Source: Dasypus novemcinctus (lineage: Eukaryota; Chordata; Mammalia; Cingulata; Dasypodidae). From it: a stretch of 64,000 nt of DNA. The position numbers and the translations under genes were made by a program. Location of the stretch: contig NC_080690.1 of assembly GCF_030445035.2 (NCBI RefSeq), forward strand, positions 27,244,796 through 27,308,795. Direction: 5' to 3'. Position 1 is the stretch's first letter. Every line of letters begins with the position of its first letter. Below, piece by piece: positions 1 to 12,365 of this stretch. The notes under the pieces are model-generated. The model had not been told where the DNA came from. It was given only the letters and a program-made list of their open reading frames with translations, and made no database searches.

Positions 1-59
1 TGACAATTTTATAATTATAAAATGTCTTTCTTTTTCTATAATGATAGTTTTTTTTTGTT

Positions 60-440
60 TTAAAGACTATTTCTTCTGATATTAGCATAGCCACTCCAGA
101 TGAATTGCTGTTGTTGTTTGCATGACATATCTTTTTCTATCCTTTTCCTATAAGCCTGTTTGTATTTTTGAATATAAAATATAAAGTGTTTCTCCTCCAG
201 ACAACAGATAATTGGGTGTTGCTTTTTAATCCAGTTTGACAATCTGCCTGTTTACTGAATTGTTTAATCTATTCATATTCAATGTTAGTATCAATGTAGT
301 TAGATCTATCTTTTTCCATTTTTCTTTTGATTACTATATGTCTCCTATCCTTTTTTGTCCTCTACTCCTCCTTTTCTCCTTTCTTTTGCATTAAGTAAAT
401 GTTGTATTCCTTTAATAATGTTTTCACTAAATTTTGAGTT
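60..440 (-). pseudogene. L1 ORF2 endonuclease N-terminus, decayed (copy A)
   Basis: In an active L1 this region encodes the start of the apurinic-like endonuclease that nicks target DNA before reverse transcription. A 60-residue minus-strand open stretch at 60-242 aligns by eye to residues about 30-80 of L1 ORF2p, including CCLEEKH in place of the usual CCLQETH. Q-to-E at the second of these positions alters a conserved residue. Upstream on the minus strand only short matches remain before the inter-ORF spacer. It is a fossil fragment with no coding capacity. Confidence 0.65.
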
Positions 441-1059
441 ATTTTCTTAGAGATTTTTCTAGGGGCTTGTTACATAAACCTTAATTTATGAGAATCTATT
501 TCTTATTTACACCTACAAAATACCAGAGATATATAGAAACATTGCCCTATATAGGTCTATTCCTTTTTCCCATTTTCCCCTTTTGTCCTATTGTTGTTAT
601 ACATGTTGCATCTATCTGTGTTATAAACCCAACAATGCTTTGCTATAATTTTTACTTTCTATAACTTTACGTATTTTAAAGAAGCTGAGGGGGAAAAAAG
701 ACACAAAACTGTAAATCCTTACCATTTGTGATGTAAGCCTTCTTATTTACCATTTCTCACTCTCTTCATATGTTCCTGTGACTCCAAGTTATCATCTGAT
801 GTCATTTCCTTACTCCAGTGCCTATGTGTGCCCACCCACCTCCTCTGTGTTATTATTTACAGTATATTATGTTTCTATGATATAGGTCCAACAGTATAAT
901 TATATACTTTGGATTTATATATGATTGTTTATAAAGCAATCATATAAGAATTATATATTTACTTTTACAATTATATCATCACTTTTACTGATGCTATTTT
1001 GTTGATGCTTTTGTTGTTGTTTAAATGACGATTCCTGTTATAGTTTGGAGTCTCAGGCT

Positions 1060-1995
1060 TTCAGCCTGAAGAACTTCCTTTAGTATTCTTTTGCAGGGGA
1101 GGAGCTCTGCTAGAACTGAATTCTCTCTATTCTTGTTTATCTGAGAACAGCTTCATTTCACTTTAAAAAAAAAAAATGTTTTCTGCACATAAGATTCTTT
1201 GTAGACAAATGTTTTATTTCAGCATTTTGAATATGGCTGTCCCCTGTCTTCTTGTTCTGTTTTTTGTGATGAGAAGTCAGTTGTTAATCTTGCTGAGATT
1301 TCTTTCTTTGTGATTAGCTGTTTTCTCTTTCTGCATTCAAAATTTTCTTTTTGCCTTGGTTTTAACATTTTTACTGCAATGTGTTTGCGCATTTATCCTG
1401 CTTAGAGTTGACTGACTTTCTTAGATCTGTAGATTAATGTTTTTCATCAAATTAGAGGCATTTTCAGCCATTATTTACTTGAGTGATCTTCTGCTTCTTT
1501 CTCTCTCTCCTCTCCTTCCAGTATTCAAATTGTACATATATTTATGCACTTAATGGTGTCCCAATTTTCTCTCAAGCTCTTTTCATTTTCCTTCATTCTT
1601 TTTTTTTCTTTGCTATTCAGATTGCTTAATTCTATTATCTTAAAGTTTTCTATTTCTTCTGCCAAGGCAAATCTATTTTAGCTGCTCTAATGAATTTTTC
1701 ATTTTAGTTCATTTTTTTTCAGTTCTGTAATTTCACGTTGTTTTTTTCCATTTAAATTTTCTTTTCATTGATATTCTCTATTTAAAGATAGATTTTCCTT
1801 GCACCTATCTTTACTTCTTTAATCTAGGTTCCTTTTCATCATTTCAAAATATTTTTTCATGGCTTCTTCAAATTATTTATTAAATATGATGTTTGATTCC
1901 TCTCACAGCCAGATTTGATTGTCTGAATTTTTTACCCTGTGTGTTGATCACACTCCCCATCTGTCTCACAATTTTCTTGAAACCATAATATTTTA
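1060..1995 (-). pseudogene. L1 ORF1 remnant (copy A)
   Basis: The minus strand resembles the ORF1 RNA-binding region of old mammalian L1 (L1M class). The order of blocks parallels that at 4.26-5.25 kb (copy B) and, in the opposite orientation, at 56.0-56.7 kb. Shared landmarks are the segment specifying a sequence like ISSETMEA (about 1.26-1.31 kb) and the FEEI-x-x-NF block (about 1.45-1.49 kb). Poly-T interruptions and stops show it is dead. Confidence 0.6.
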
Positions 1996-2939
1996 CATAG
2001 GATATTAGAGAAATTATGGATATGATTCAACCTCCCTTTCCAGGTCTTGTTATGGGTGTTAATTGTTTATTTGTTCAGTGACTAACTGGACAATTTTTAG
2101 TGAAGTGTGAAGTCTTCTGAAGTCTAAAGCTTCTGATATTTACCTCAGAGAGTGCTTCCTTGGGCATGTGAACAGCTAGCCTTACCTGTGATGCCAGTGG
2201 CATTAACAGGGCACTCTTTGATGCATCCTTCCCAGATCATATCCAATTGTTAGGTTCCGCTAATTGCTGGCTGATTGTTTTATTGTTTTTGACAATGCCC
2301 AGGGAGATATGCTGTTCCACAGTCTGATCCAATTAAATTGAGCTTCACTGCAATGTAAGTTTTTGAAGCCAGTGTTTGAGGTTTTCTTTTCCTAACCCCA
2401 GGAAGCGTGTTCTTAGCACTCTTTTAGCTTATATCTCTCATGAGGCTAATTGCCTCCTCTTAATTGCTTCCCATGAAAAATCAAAAGTTTTAGATAGTGA
2501 TTTTAGTTTTGATGCACCCAACATTACTTTTCAAATAATGTCAGTTCCCTTGTAGATAATTCAGAACTCTCTGCTTTTACAGACTTCCTCTCTGCCCTTG
2601 GAAAAATTTCTGAGCCATGCTTCAGAGCAGGGGGCAAGAATAGTGGCAGACTTCTCCATATGTGACATCCTGCTTTAGGAGCTGGGTTCTGGAAAACAGC
2701 AGTAGCCTCTGGTCTTCTCCACTTGCCTCTGTCCTATGAATAAGTTTAGTTGAGGGTAGTCAGAGCCCCAGTATTTACAGTGTGCTCTGCCTGAGGTAGA
2801 TCCTCTGTGCCATGATTGGGGGCTGAGTGATAAAAGAAAGCCATTGCATTGTTTCTGATCTTAGAGAAACTCCAATCATCCTTTCTCTATATGCATACTG
2901 TAGGTATTACTGTAGGCCTAGGTTTTAGACCTTTCTTCT

Positions 2940-3780
2940 TCTTTTTTTCATAAAAGCATTTTGTGCTATAAATTTCCCTCTCAGCACTGCCTTTTGTGCA
3001 TCCCATAAGTTTTGGTATGCTGTGTTCTTATTTTCACTCATCTAAAGATATTTATTAGTTTCCCTTGTCATTTCTTCTTTGATCCATTGATTGTTAGAGT
3101 GGTAATAGTCTGTCATATATTTGTGGATTTTCCAAGTCTCTGCCTTTATTCAATTGATTTCCATCCTTATTCAATTGTTGTCAGAGAAGACTTTTCATAT
3201 AATTTCAATCTTTCCAAATCTACTGAAACTTGTTTTGTGATCCACCATATTGTCTACCCTGGTGAACAATACATATGCACTTGAGAAGAATGTATACCCC
3301 ACTGCTTGGGGGTGCAATGGTCTGTATATGTATTTCAGATTTAGTTATTTTTCATGTTATTTCATTTCTTGGTTCCTTTATTGATTATCCACTTCTTCCT
3401 TCAGTTTTGCCAGTGTTTGCCTCATGTATTTTGTGGCACCATGGTTAGGTACACAAATACTTATAATTGTTATTTCTTCTTGGTGAATTATTCCTTTTAT
3501 TAATACGTAGTGTCCTTCTTTGTCTCTTTAAAAGTTTTTGACTTAAAGTCTATTTTGTGTGATATTAGTACAGCTAAGCCATCTCTCTTTTGGTTATTGT
3601 CAGCATGTATTATCTTTTTCCATCATTTCACTTTCAACCTATTTGTGTCTTTGGGCCTAAGGTGAGTCTTTTGTAACAACATATAGTTGGATAATGCTTT
3701 ACTATCCATTCTGCCAGTTTATGTATTTTGACCAGAGAGTTTCATTCATTAACATTCAGTGTTATCACTGTAAAGACAGT
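2940..3780 (-). pseudogene. L1 ORF2 endonuclease and linker, decayed (copy B)
   Basis: The minus strand carries recognisable nucleotide blocks of the L1 endonuclease domain: the start of the domain near 3.75-3.65 kb, the stretch ending in the GDFN-type catalytic block near 3.40 kb, and the D-H-x-x-x-x-HK block near 3.2 kb. Reading frames are interrupted throughout, and the longest plus-strand frame here (3012-3284) is antisense to the element. The reverse transcriptase domain is absent because the copy is cut at 2.94 kb. Confidence 0.65.
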
Positions 3781-4259
3781 ACTTATTTCAGCTATTTTGT
3801 CCTTTTTTATGCCATATCTTCTTTGTTTTATGTCTCTTCCTTTATTGCAAACTCATTTCCTCTATAGGTGATCTTTTGTGGTATACCTGACTGATCCCCT
3901 TCTCATTTCTGTTTCTGTGTATTTTTAAAAAATACTTTCTTTGTGGTTACCCTGGGGTTTATATTATAAAACCTGTATCTATAATCTACTAACTTGAAAA
4001 TATACAAACTTACTTAAATTGCATATACTTTCTTTGCTCCATATCTCTGTTTCCCCTCTTTATGTTGTTTTTGTCCCACTCCACCACTTTATATTTTGCA
4101 AATCCATTATCAGGAAATATGCCTTTTTCTTGTTCAACATTATTCTAACTCTTGTAGGAATTAAAGAGTAGTATTGTGTATTGAGGTTACGATACTATTT
4201 GGTTTTACATTTACTACTTTAGTTACACTTACTGATGGTCCTTATTTATTCACACTATT

Positions 4260-5250
4260 TCAAGCCTCCATCTCCTGTCTTTTCCTTTCAATATGAAGAA
4301 CTTCCTTTAGTAATTCTTGCAGGGCAGTTCTCTTGTTGACAAACCCTCCATTTCTGTATATCTGTGAATATTTTAAACTTTCCCTCATTTTGAGAGGCAG
4401 TTTTGCAAATAAAGAATTTTGGCTTTCAGTTTTGCTCTTTCAGTACCTTAAATATGCCTTCTCACCTCCATGGTTTCTGATGAGAAATTGGCACTTAGTT
4501 TTATTGAGGATCCCTTGTATGTGACACATCACTTTTCTCTTGTTCCATTCAGAATTTTCTTTTGCATTTGAAATTCTGGTTAGAATGTGCCTTGGAGTAA
4601 GTCTAGTAGGGTTTATTCTGCTTGGAGTATGGTGTGATTCTTAGACATGGATATTTATGTCTTTTATATGAGTTGGGAACTTTACAGACATTATTTCCTC
4701 AAATATTCTTCCAGCTCCCTTTTTCCTTCTTTTTTCCATCTGGGACATACATGATGCATATGCTTCACACTATCACTCAAGTCCTGGAGACACAGCTTAT
4801 TTTTTTCCTATTTTTTCCTCTATCTCTCCTTCTGAGTGCATGATTTCAATTGTCCGGAACTGATTTTTTCTTCTGCTTGTTTAAATCTGCTCTTGTATGC
4901 CTCTAGCATATTTTTAATCTCCATTATTTTGCCTTCATCCCCAGAATTTGTTATATTTCTTTTTAAACTTTTAAATTCTTCTTTTTGCTCACACACTGTC
5001 TTCTTAATATCCTTTAACTCCATATCCATTATTTGTTTATTTCTATCCATATTGACCTTCTTCTTCTTAATTGATTTTGGAGGTTTGTTTGAAATTCTTT
5101 GATTAATTGTTCCAAATTCAGTGTCTCTTCTGATGTTTTAGTTTGTTCCTTTGACTGAACCATTTATTCATGTTTCATTGCATGATTTGTCATTTTTGGC
5201 TAATGCCTGGTTGTCTGACTCTTTTGATGTGCTAACTCTGAAGATCAGTT
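4260..5250 (-). pseudogene. L1 ORF1 remnant with coiled coil (copy B)
   Basis: L1 ORF1p is a trimeric RNA-binding chaperone with an N-terminal coiled coil. The minus frame at 4820-5050 still reads as a heptad-rich helix, including MELKDIKKTV and MLEAYKSRFKQAEEKIS. It aligns with the plus-strand L1 ORF1 at 54.85 and 56.1 kb (KEIKDIKKT and WKAYNSRFEEAEERIG). Downstream, 4.77-4.26 kb matches the RNA-binding C-terminal region. Stops and frameshifts lie between the blocks, so this is a pseudogene. Confidence 0.7.
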
Positions 5251-6390
5251 TCTCCCTTTTGCTTAGGATTTATTGTTGATTGATTTTGTGTTAAGGTTCT
5301 TCTTTGACACTTGCTCCAATTTATTCTGGCCCTTTCGAGTAGCCTGTGATTTACTGTTAAAATTTTCTCAGGTCTTCTGCACATAATTACTGCCTTGGAT
5401 TTGTGGTATAACTTTTAAGATTCCCTTTATATGCAATTGTTTCACGTCCAAGAGAAAGTTTATTTTCCTTTGTTCTTTCTCTGGGAATCTTAGTCTGTTC
5501 TGTTTGTTTTTGTGCAGAATTTCCTGTCCAGTGCCTATGATTGTTGATAATTCACTCCTTGACTCAATGCCTGAATCTCCTTACACTCTTCAGTTCTGGG
5601 TCCTATCCTGTCTTACAACATTTCAGTCCCTGCCACACCATCCTCTAGTTTCTTCCTTGTTATACTCTCCTGCCCTGGGAAGAGAAATGAGGTCAATTCA
5701 GAAAGGCACATTCTGTCTTTATGTGTTCCAGAAAGCAGAGACAGTCTTGAGTATATGCACTTATGCCAATATTTCTGCATTGTTCTTTTTTATTTCTGGG
5801 GGCCCTATTTAATGCAGCTCTCTTTAGCCGCTGTGTGCTACCCTGAGTCTCTGCATACTTGGCTCCCTGTTCCTGGATATATGTGGGGCTCTGAGTCACT
5901 GCTCTAAGTGGCTCTATGGTCCTCATCGACAGCAGGAGGGTCCTGGGCCATGCTGTTTCTGTACAACTCTCACACTGTGCCAGGCAGGTTGGGGGTGATA
6001 TCTGGATTGGTGGATCCGGGCCATAAAGTTCCTACTTGTTTTGGGTGTGTTTTATTCTCCTTTTTCTTTGATTCGGCATTTCTGGAATCCTTCTCCACTC
6101 TCTATGATACTCCAGAGCTCCACACAACTGGCACTTGTCATTGTATTAGTTGATTCTGAGAGGAAACATTTTCAGGGGATGTCTTATGTCACCATGCTGA
6201 TGATTTCCTATCCCACCATTTTTAAAGCTGCATTTTCTTGACTCAGCACTTGCTTTCTGGAGTTTTAAGTAAAATATGGGCCTGCCAGTTTTTGTTTTTG
6301 TATTTGATCAAAGATTCTGTGGAGGAATGGCACCACAGAACATCTTATGCCATTATATTATTCGACCAGAAGTCCAGGATTTATTGTTTT

Positions 6391-8020
6391 AAAATCCTTG
6401 AAGTTTGAAATTTATTGCCTTTTTGGGGGTGGAGATGAGTTTTGAAGTATTGGCTTGTGAGACTACTTCTTTATTTTTCTACCCTTCCTTGAAGAAATGT
6501 CTGTTAAGGCACAGGAAAAGTATTAGATCAACATCACTATATCCCAAGATCTACTGTCATATTAGAGTAGCTTTAATTCATCTGAAAACTTCAGTTCTAA
6601 TCTTAGTATCATCATTAATTAGCCAAATATGTGATTTATAGAAGACACTTCCTCTTTGAAGTAAGTTTACATGCCTAGCTAATATACCTTCTCACTCCTG
6701 AGAACTTAGGCAAAGCTGTCTTAGATCACATTCTTTTTCTTACCCATTCAGTATCATTAGATACCCTTGCCAGTGATATTCGCCTGATTTTGTTTCTTTG
6801 TATCATGTCTTAGTGAGAACATAAAAGGGGAAATGACACAGAGAGGAAATAACACAAATATCAATAATACAAGATGCAATATATTTTTATTGCTTTTGAT
6901 ATGACTTTTCAGAACTAAGCTAAAGCCAGCAGAAATTCTTTATCTTGTCATTAGTTCAGTGTTCCATGGAATAAAGTACTTCTAGAGCTATAAAACTGGG
7001 CTGTATCATCTGATCTGAGGAAACTGAATATGAATCTGCTAACAAATATTACTCAATATAAGTTCCTTTATGACTTGCATAATTAAGGATACAAAAATTG
7101 CATTTAACAGATCTATTTACCCCATTTCACATGTTACTTTAAAAAATTTATTCCTTGAATTGTCAGCAGGGTTCTCTCCTTTTATATTGAGAAAAGTTGA
7201 TTTTTAGTAGCACCATAAGTAATTTTGAAGTGTATAATGGCAATGAGACATAAAGTATTTACATAATCAGCATTGTGATGATTTATACATTACTTTTTAT
7301 TATAAGACAATGTAAAACGATTATGGAGCTGTAATCCTAGATATTTGATTTCACAGCGCAGAGTAAAAGTGCTACCATTCTCAGCTATCAGGATGTTGGT
7401 AATGAAAGAATGCTGAGATGTCTTTTGTTTTCTTATTAGTATGGTTTTAACATGGTTTAATATGGTTTTTCATTCAAAAAGTTAAAAATATCATTGAACG
7501 TTTTGATTTTGTATAAAAATTCTTCAATCACATCATTAATTCATACAACAAGTATCAAGGGCCAAGCACTATCCAGGCACTGGAAGTACAATAACAAACA
7601 AGCCCATATAACACTAACAATCTCAAGGGGAGACAGTCAATGGAAAAGTAACAAACAAACTACAAGATTGACATTGATGAGTGCCAGCAATGAGTTAATT
7701 AGAAGGTTTAATTTGATAGGAACTACCATTAATACATAAAGAGGGGTATGTGAGTTGAGGGATAGAGCTAGTGAGGTAAGAGAATAATCATTCACAAATC
7801 TTTCACAAGTTCCTGAAGCCTCTACATCTCCCAGTATAGCTTTTGCACCTTTCCACCATTTACACTTCTGCATAGGAGACATCTTCTCTACATATTACAA
7901 AAACTTCAAATATATCATGTATAGAGTCAAATCTTTTACCACACACCTAAATTTTCTAAGTTAAGTTTAATCATTTTCCAACTTTCTATTAGTCATTTAA
8001 TCTTCTTTACTTACCACCTG
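6391..8020. other. Unassigned AT-rich sequence; possible ancient repeat at 7.52-7.72 kb
   Basis: No gene, RNA or strong repeat is recognised. The part at about 7520-7720 resembles a widespread old mammalian repeat whose consensus carries a 'ttattgagcaccta-tgtgccaggcactg' type motif: here a GCCAAGCACTATCCAGGCAC-like stretch is followed by AACAAACAAG. Family assignment is uncertain (L2/MIR-class age). Confidence 0.4.
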
Positions 8021-8021
8021 T

Positions 8022-8460
8022 AATGGTTAGGCTATCGTGTCAATTCAGCCAGGTAATTGTGCCCAGTTGTTTGGTCAAGCAAGCACTGGGCTAACTGTAA
8101 TACAAGGAAATTTATGGACTTTAGTCACCATTGACTTTACTGCAGTGGTAAGTCATAGTTAGCTGATTATAATTATATCAATCAGGGAGATTGCCATCAG
8201 CAATGGATGATGCTTAACCCATTCAGTTGAATGCCTTAAAAGGGGAAGTGATTCCAGTATGGAGCGAGAATCTCCCAGCTCTCCCAGAACTAATCAAGAA
8301 CTTTCACTGGACTTTCATTGCAGCCCCTGGTTGCAGCCTGCCTGTGGAACCCGGACTTGTGCATCCCCACGGCTATGTGAGAGACTCTTATAGAATTGCA
8401 TACTCTTGACAGATATCTCTTGTTGATTCTGTTTCCCTAGAAAACCCTGACAAATATAGC
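8022..8460 (+). mobile_element. ERV-L/MaLR-like solo LTR
   Basis: The unit starts TGTAATGGTTAGGCT and ends near an AACCCTGACAAATA motif, the usual start and end style of ERV-L-type LTRs in placental mammals (TGT...CCCTGAC-AATACA). There is no internal retroviral sequence beside it, so it is read as a solo LTR. I did not find a convincing target-site duplication, and the 3' limit is uncertain by about 10 bp. Confidence 0.5.
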
Positions 8461-8817
8461 ACCCAAATTCATCTTAAACACATTCTTCTTCTCTTTGTCT
8501 TCCATGAACACTGCAGTAATGCATCTACTTTGGGGATACTTAGTGGATACAAGTTTCTATGCTAACTGTTTATGTAAGCTGCCTATGCTACAATCTTCAC
8601 CACAGGATAGTTACTGCTAAATCTTGGACCTTTGTACTCAAGAACTTCCTCTGTAAATCACTGTTCTCTCACATCTCCTTTTCTCCTTTTTGAATTATTG
8701 CAGTGTACTCTTATTTGAACTTCCTGAATCACTGATCTATCATGTATAGCACTGCTAGATAACCAGTTCTCCCACTAATACGAAATTACCCAGAGCTTCT
8801 CTACTACTTACATCAAC

Positions 8818-8995
8818 AGTTCAGAAACATGGCTGATAACCATAATCACCTGGGTACTTGAAAAACATAAATGTATGTATGTCTTGGTCTCTGCATCTAC
8901 TGAATCATAAACCTAAGTCCTGAGGGCTAGGAAGCTATATTTTTCAAAATGTTACAGATTATTCTGGTGAGCATTGGCTTCCAGACTTATGAACT
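8818..8995 (+). mobile_element. Diverged MER20/MER5-like hAT MITE
   Basis: The internal block AATCACCTGGGTACTTGAAAA followed by a 'gtct...tctgcatctactgaatc' region matches the arrangement of MER20/MER5-type non-autonomous hAT elements (ATCACCTGGG-AGCTT then the CCC-AGA-T-CTGA region). Terminal repeats are eroded and no 8-bp target duplication is clear. Confidence 0.45.
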
Positions 8996-9427
8996 TCTCA
9001 TTATTTGTGTGATAGCTACCCAAAATTCTGCCATAAATGCCACCCTTTATTATTAAGGTATGTTCCAATGCCATTGAAAAATATTCTCAAATACCCCACC
9101 TTCCCTTAAGATTCCACAATTTTTCTTAATGTTTACCTTTGTCTAAAACAATACTGTCCTTCCATTCAATTAGTAGGATCTTTCCAACTTTCAATTAAAA
9201 TTTATGTGTCTCTCTTCTACGAAGATTTCTCCTCTCTCTCTCTTTCTTCCCCTATCCTCCCATCAGGCTTCAAAGTTTCTTTTCATATTCTTTTCTGAGT
9301 GGAGGGATTAGATTTAGCAATATTATCAAGGTTCTAAATTCCACTCAGAGAGGTATTAGAAGGGAAATTATATTAGAGCAGAGGATTATTGATTCTGGTA
9401 TTTACTCCAAGATCTGTCATTAGTATG

Positions 9428-9466
9428 CTTGTGATGATAATGATGATATGATGATGATGATGCTTA
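9428..9466. repeat. (GAT/ATG)n microsatellite
   Basis: An imperfect trinucleotide array of GATGAT units is visible directly. Confidence 0.8.
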
Positions 9467-9769
9467 TACTGTAGCCAACATTATATACAGTTAGTTTAAT
9501 AAACTCAACTGGACATGTTCACCCCTAAAATAGGAGAATAAATACAACATAACTATAAAAAAAAATCCATCCAATCAAATTGAAGGAGGAGGGTTCAAGA
9601 GAGGGCTTGCATAGTGGAACTGATACTAGTCTGTGTGTGTATTTCTTCATTTTTCTCTCTGCATATTATAAATTTCACACCATCCAGACTGGTACAAAGT
9701 ATTGAGATGAAGCGAATCCATGAGAGTGAAAGTAGAAAGTATAGAAGAAAAAACAGTTTCAACTACTGC

Positions 9770-9930
9770 TATATGCTGGCTGATTTCAGTTCTCATCAAC
9801 ATTAATCACCACAATTCTATAGGAAAGCACCATTTTCAGGTCAAGAAGACTGAGGCTCCAACACTGGTCAATCATCTATGTTTATATGACTACTTGCTGG
9901 CGTAACCAGAATTCAAGTCTATATTTGACT
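9770..9930 (-). mobile_element. MIR-like SINE remnant
   Basis: The order 'aatcaccacaattctatagga' then a 'cattttcaggtcaagaagactgaggc' region follows the minus-strand MIR core (CATTTTACAGATGAGGAAACTGAGGC). It is strongly diverged. Confidence 0.5.
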
Positions 9931-10155
9931 GAGTTTTTTCGTTGTTGTTGTTTTTTGTTTGTTTTCCAGTCCACCATACTTTTCCTACCAAACTACTCAG
10001 GTAAAAACTGAAATTTTAGCATGAGTCAGACAATAAAGAATGGACAAAATAAGTATGTAAATATTGCTATATGTTAGAGTATCATAAAAAATCCAGGAGC
10101 CGTAAGTATATAGGTGAGATGGGCATTTCAGACAAAGAAAAGTAAATGAAAATGC

Positions 10156-10790
10156 TGTGGTGGCAGTTAGGTATTGTTTATGAATTCCAAAAACAGATAT
10201 TGGATAGTGTTTGTAAACTGGTCTATTCCTAGGGTGTATTAGATTGTATTAGATTAAGAAGTTTCATTTTTACTGTATTAAATCAAGATTGGGGTTTTTA
10301 TTTGACCACATCATTAGGGCGACTCTGCTTGAGTCCCCGCCCCCGCCCTTTATGGGCTATAAACAGATGCTCAATCAAAGACAGGGAAGTAAATAAACAG
10401 AGAAGGAGAACACAGAATTTAGTTTTGGATATTGGAACCCTGAGAGAGAGCCAAGCCATTCACCTTATAGTTTGCATCTGAAGACACCAGAGTCCTGAAC
10501 AGCTGAGAAAGCCCAGAAAGAGATGAATGAGCCCCAGGAAGAGAAACGAGCCTTATCCCAGTCTATAGCTGAGATTGGAAGAAGCTGGGACCATGGGGCC
10601 TTAGGAGAAAGAGGAAGGCTGAACACTTGCTGAGACCAGCTCCAACTCATGGCAACAGACTTTGGTGAGGGAAATAACCTACTTTTTATAGTCTTTTGAC
10701 TATAAGTTTCTAGCCCAAATAAAAACCCCTTATAAAAGCCAATAGATTTCTGGTTATTTTGCATCAGCACCCCTTTGGCTGACTGATACA
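10156..10790 (+). mobile_element. ERV-L (MLT2-like) solo LTR, copy 1 of a family in this window
   Basis: The LTR runs from TGTGGTGGCAGTTAGG to GGCTGACTGATACA. It is flanked by AATGC (10151-10155) and ATTGC (10791-10795), a 4-of-5 match to the 5-bp duplication expected for ERV-L. A polyadenylation signal AATAAA sits at 10718-10723, about 70 bp before the 3' end. The same LTR family occurs at 42.03, 46.65 and 57.00 kb. The start resembles the TGTAG-GGTTTG start of MLT2-type LTRs. The minus frame of 108 codons at 10465-10791 is an antisense frame inside the LTR and not a gene. Confidence 0.75.
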
Positions 10791-10795
10791 ATTGC

Positions 10796-12365
10796 TTACA
10801 CTGGGAAGATACTCTGCCTAAAGCTGCACAGAGATCAGAGAGACTGTAAAGAGGTCAATGAAGGGAGAATATGAGAGATAAGCCAATGAACAGAACAGTT
10901 GTAGGGCTTGTATGTGGAAACTTTGACTCACTAAATGAAATGAGGAGCCTTGAAAGATCCCAAGCAGGAGTGACATGACATGACTTAAATTTTAACTGAT
11001 TTTCTACTCTGATTTGAGAAAGCTAAACATACGTCAGTTTAAGTTTAATTTTCTGCTTGTACCACAGCCCCAAGTCCATTTCTTCCTTTCTAAGATAAGG
11101 TACTGGGCTTTTTTGGACTCTTTCTATTCCTTTGATACTGTACCCAACATATGCCTCTATTTAGTGATTCCAACTCAATAAATTCCCTGCACATTGTATC
11201 ATTGGCCCAAGGATTGCCAAAATGGAGCTCCCATCTTAGCTCTGTCAGGGATAGGCAGCTATATCTCAAATTTCCTCACTTAAACTCAAATCCAATATAT
11301 GTAAATAGAATAGGTTGATCTAAAATTTAGCTGCTAGGTCATCCACTAGCCACATGCAGTTCTAAATGTAGTCATTTCTGGCTAATGATATTCAAGTGTG
11401 TTTTGACTGCTTGGAGACTGATTGATGCTTTTTAAGACCTTCTTGCCCTAAAAGTTTGAGGGACATACCAAAGATAATGCATTAGCCCTGCTGATGTGAA
11501 TTTTATGGGAGATATCAATCACATAAGAAAGTTTAAAACAACGAAAGCAGTGATTCAATCTTTCAAAGAGATTACAGACCATCTTCCTGGACTGTGACTT
11601 GCCAAGATTGCCACCTTGCCCATCTCCACTAAGGGGGATGTAGCACTCTTCTTTGCTGTCTTCTCAATAGTCTTTCCTCACTGAGATAATGTAGTCTTCA
11701 TCATTTGCTCCACCTATGTGTGCTTTTTCTTTTTCCTCCTTTAATGGGAACTTGAGTCCACATTGTGTCCAATTTATTTGCATTTTGTTCACCTTATTTC
11801 TCGCTTAGCAAATCTTGCAAATGACTATGAAGAAAGCAGAGTTCAGAGAAGCCAATTATTACTACTTCCACCTCAGCTGATCAAGGACCTTGGGCTGGCC
11901 ACATTCATGAACATTAGAACCACATATTTACTGAGCCTCATTCTGTGGCAGTGCACTAGATGCTGGGGTAACAATATGCTTCTGGGGAGTTCCAGCATTT
12001 ACCTCTTTTTCTATTTACAGTGTTGCACTTGAAAGAAAATTCTTATTCAAAAGAAGTGCCATGATAATTATTTGTACCTAGAACAGGTTGAATAAATACT
12101 AAATACTACAATTGCTTTTTCTGGTCCTAATCTGCATCTTTAGACACAGAAAGAAATGCAGGTAGAATTGGTTCATAATAAGAGTCAAATTTCTAAAGAA
12201 GGAAATATGAATGACATGATAGTATATTCCCACCAAGTCATCAATGCTTACTCTCTAAGTCATTGCCAATCCCAGAAAATCACAGATTTCATCTGCTTTA
12301 TCCTTTTGACCATTGAAATTAAAAATAAGGATTTATCTAAATATATTTGATACCATATGGGGGTT
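10796..12365. other. Unassigned sequence
   Basis: No gene, RNA or repeat family is recognised. The small frames here (for example 11763-12032, plus) have no recognisable protein character, no splice context and no flanking regulatory signals. Confidence 0.5.

Larger units (their letters stand above)
1..2935 (-). mobile_element. Old L1 LINE, minus strand, copy A (ORF2 N-terminus, ORF1, 5' part)
   Basis: Reading the minus strand, the order is L1 5' region (about 2.9-2.0 kb), ORF1 (about 2.0-1.06 kb), inter-ORF sequence and the start of the ORF2 endonuclease (about 440-1). The endonuclease start is recognisable at 60-242, where the minus translation carries WIKKQHPIICCLEEKHF, matching the L1 pattern WIRKQ-P-x-CCLQETHL. 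The L1 3' half lies outside the window. The copy has many stops and is clearly inactive. The boundary with copy B near 2.93 kb is approximate, set where ORF2-like sequence restarts. Confidence 0.75.
2936..6390 (-). mobile_element. Old L1 LINE, minus strand, copy B (ORF2 N-terminal third, ORF1, 5'UTR)
   Basis: On the minus strand the L1 5' region spans about 6.39-5.25 kb, ORF1 about 5.25-4.26 kb, the inter-ORF spacer 4.26-3.78 kb, and the ORF2 endonuclease plus linker 3.78-2.94 kb. The fragment ends at 2.94 kb in the ORF2 linker where L1 consensus reads GKFIALNA. Copies A and B are adjacent and in the same orientation, each with its own ORF1, so this is not one L1 split by a rearrangement. The 5' limit near 6.24-6.39 kb is approximate. 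Confidence 0.75.
8461..10155. other. Unassigned sequence with MER20- and MIR-like fragments
   Basis: No coding or RNA gene is seen. The stretch includes the two diverged repeats listed separately (8.82 and 9.77 kb), a pyrimidine-rich run at about 9228-9250 and an ATG-repeat microsatellite at 9428-9466. The remainder is AT-rich single-copy-looking DNA. Confidence 0.5.
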
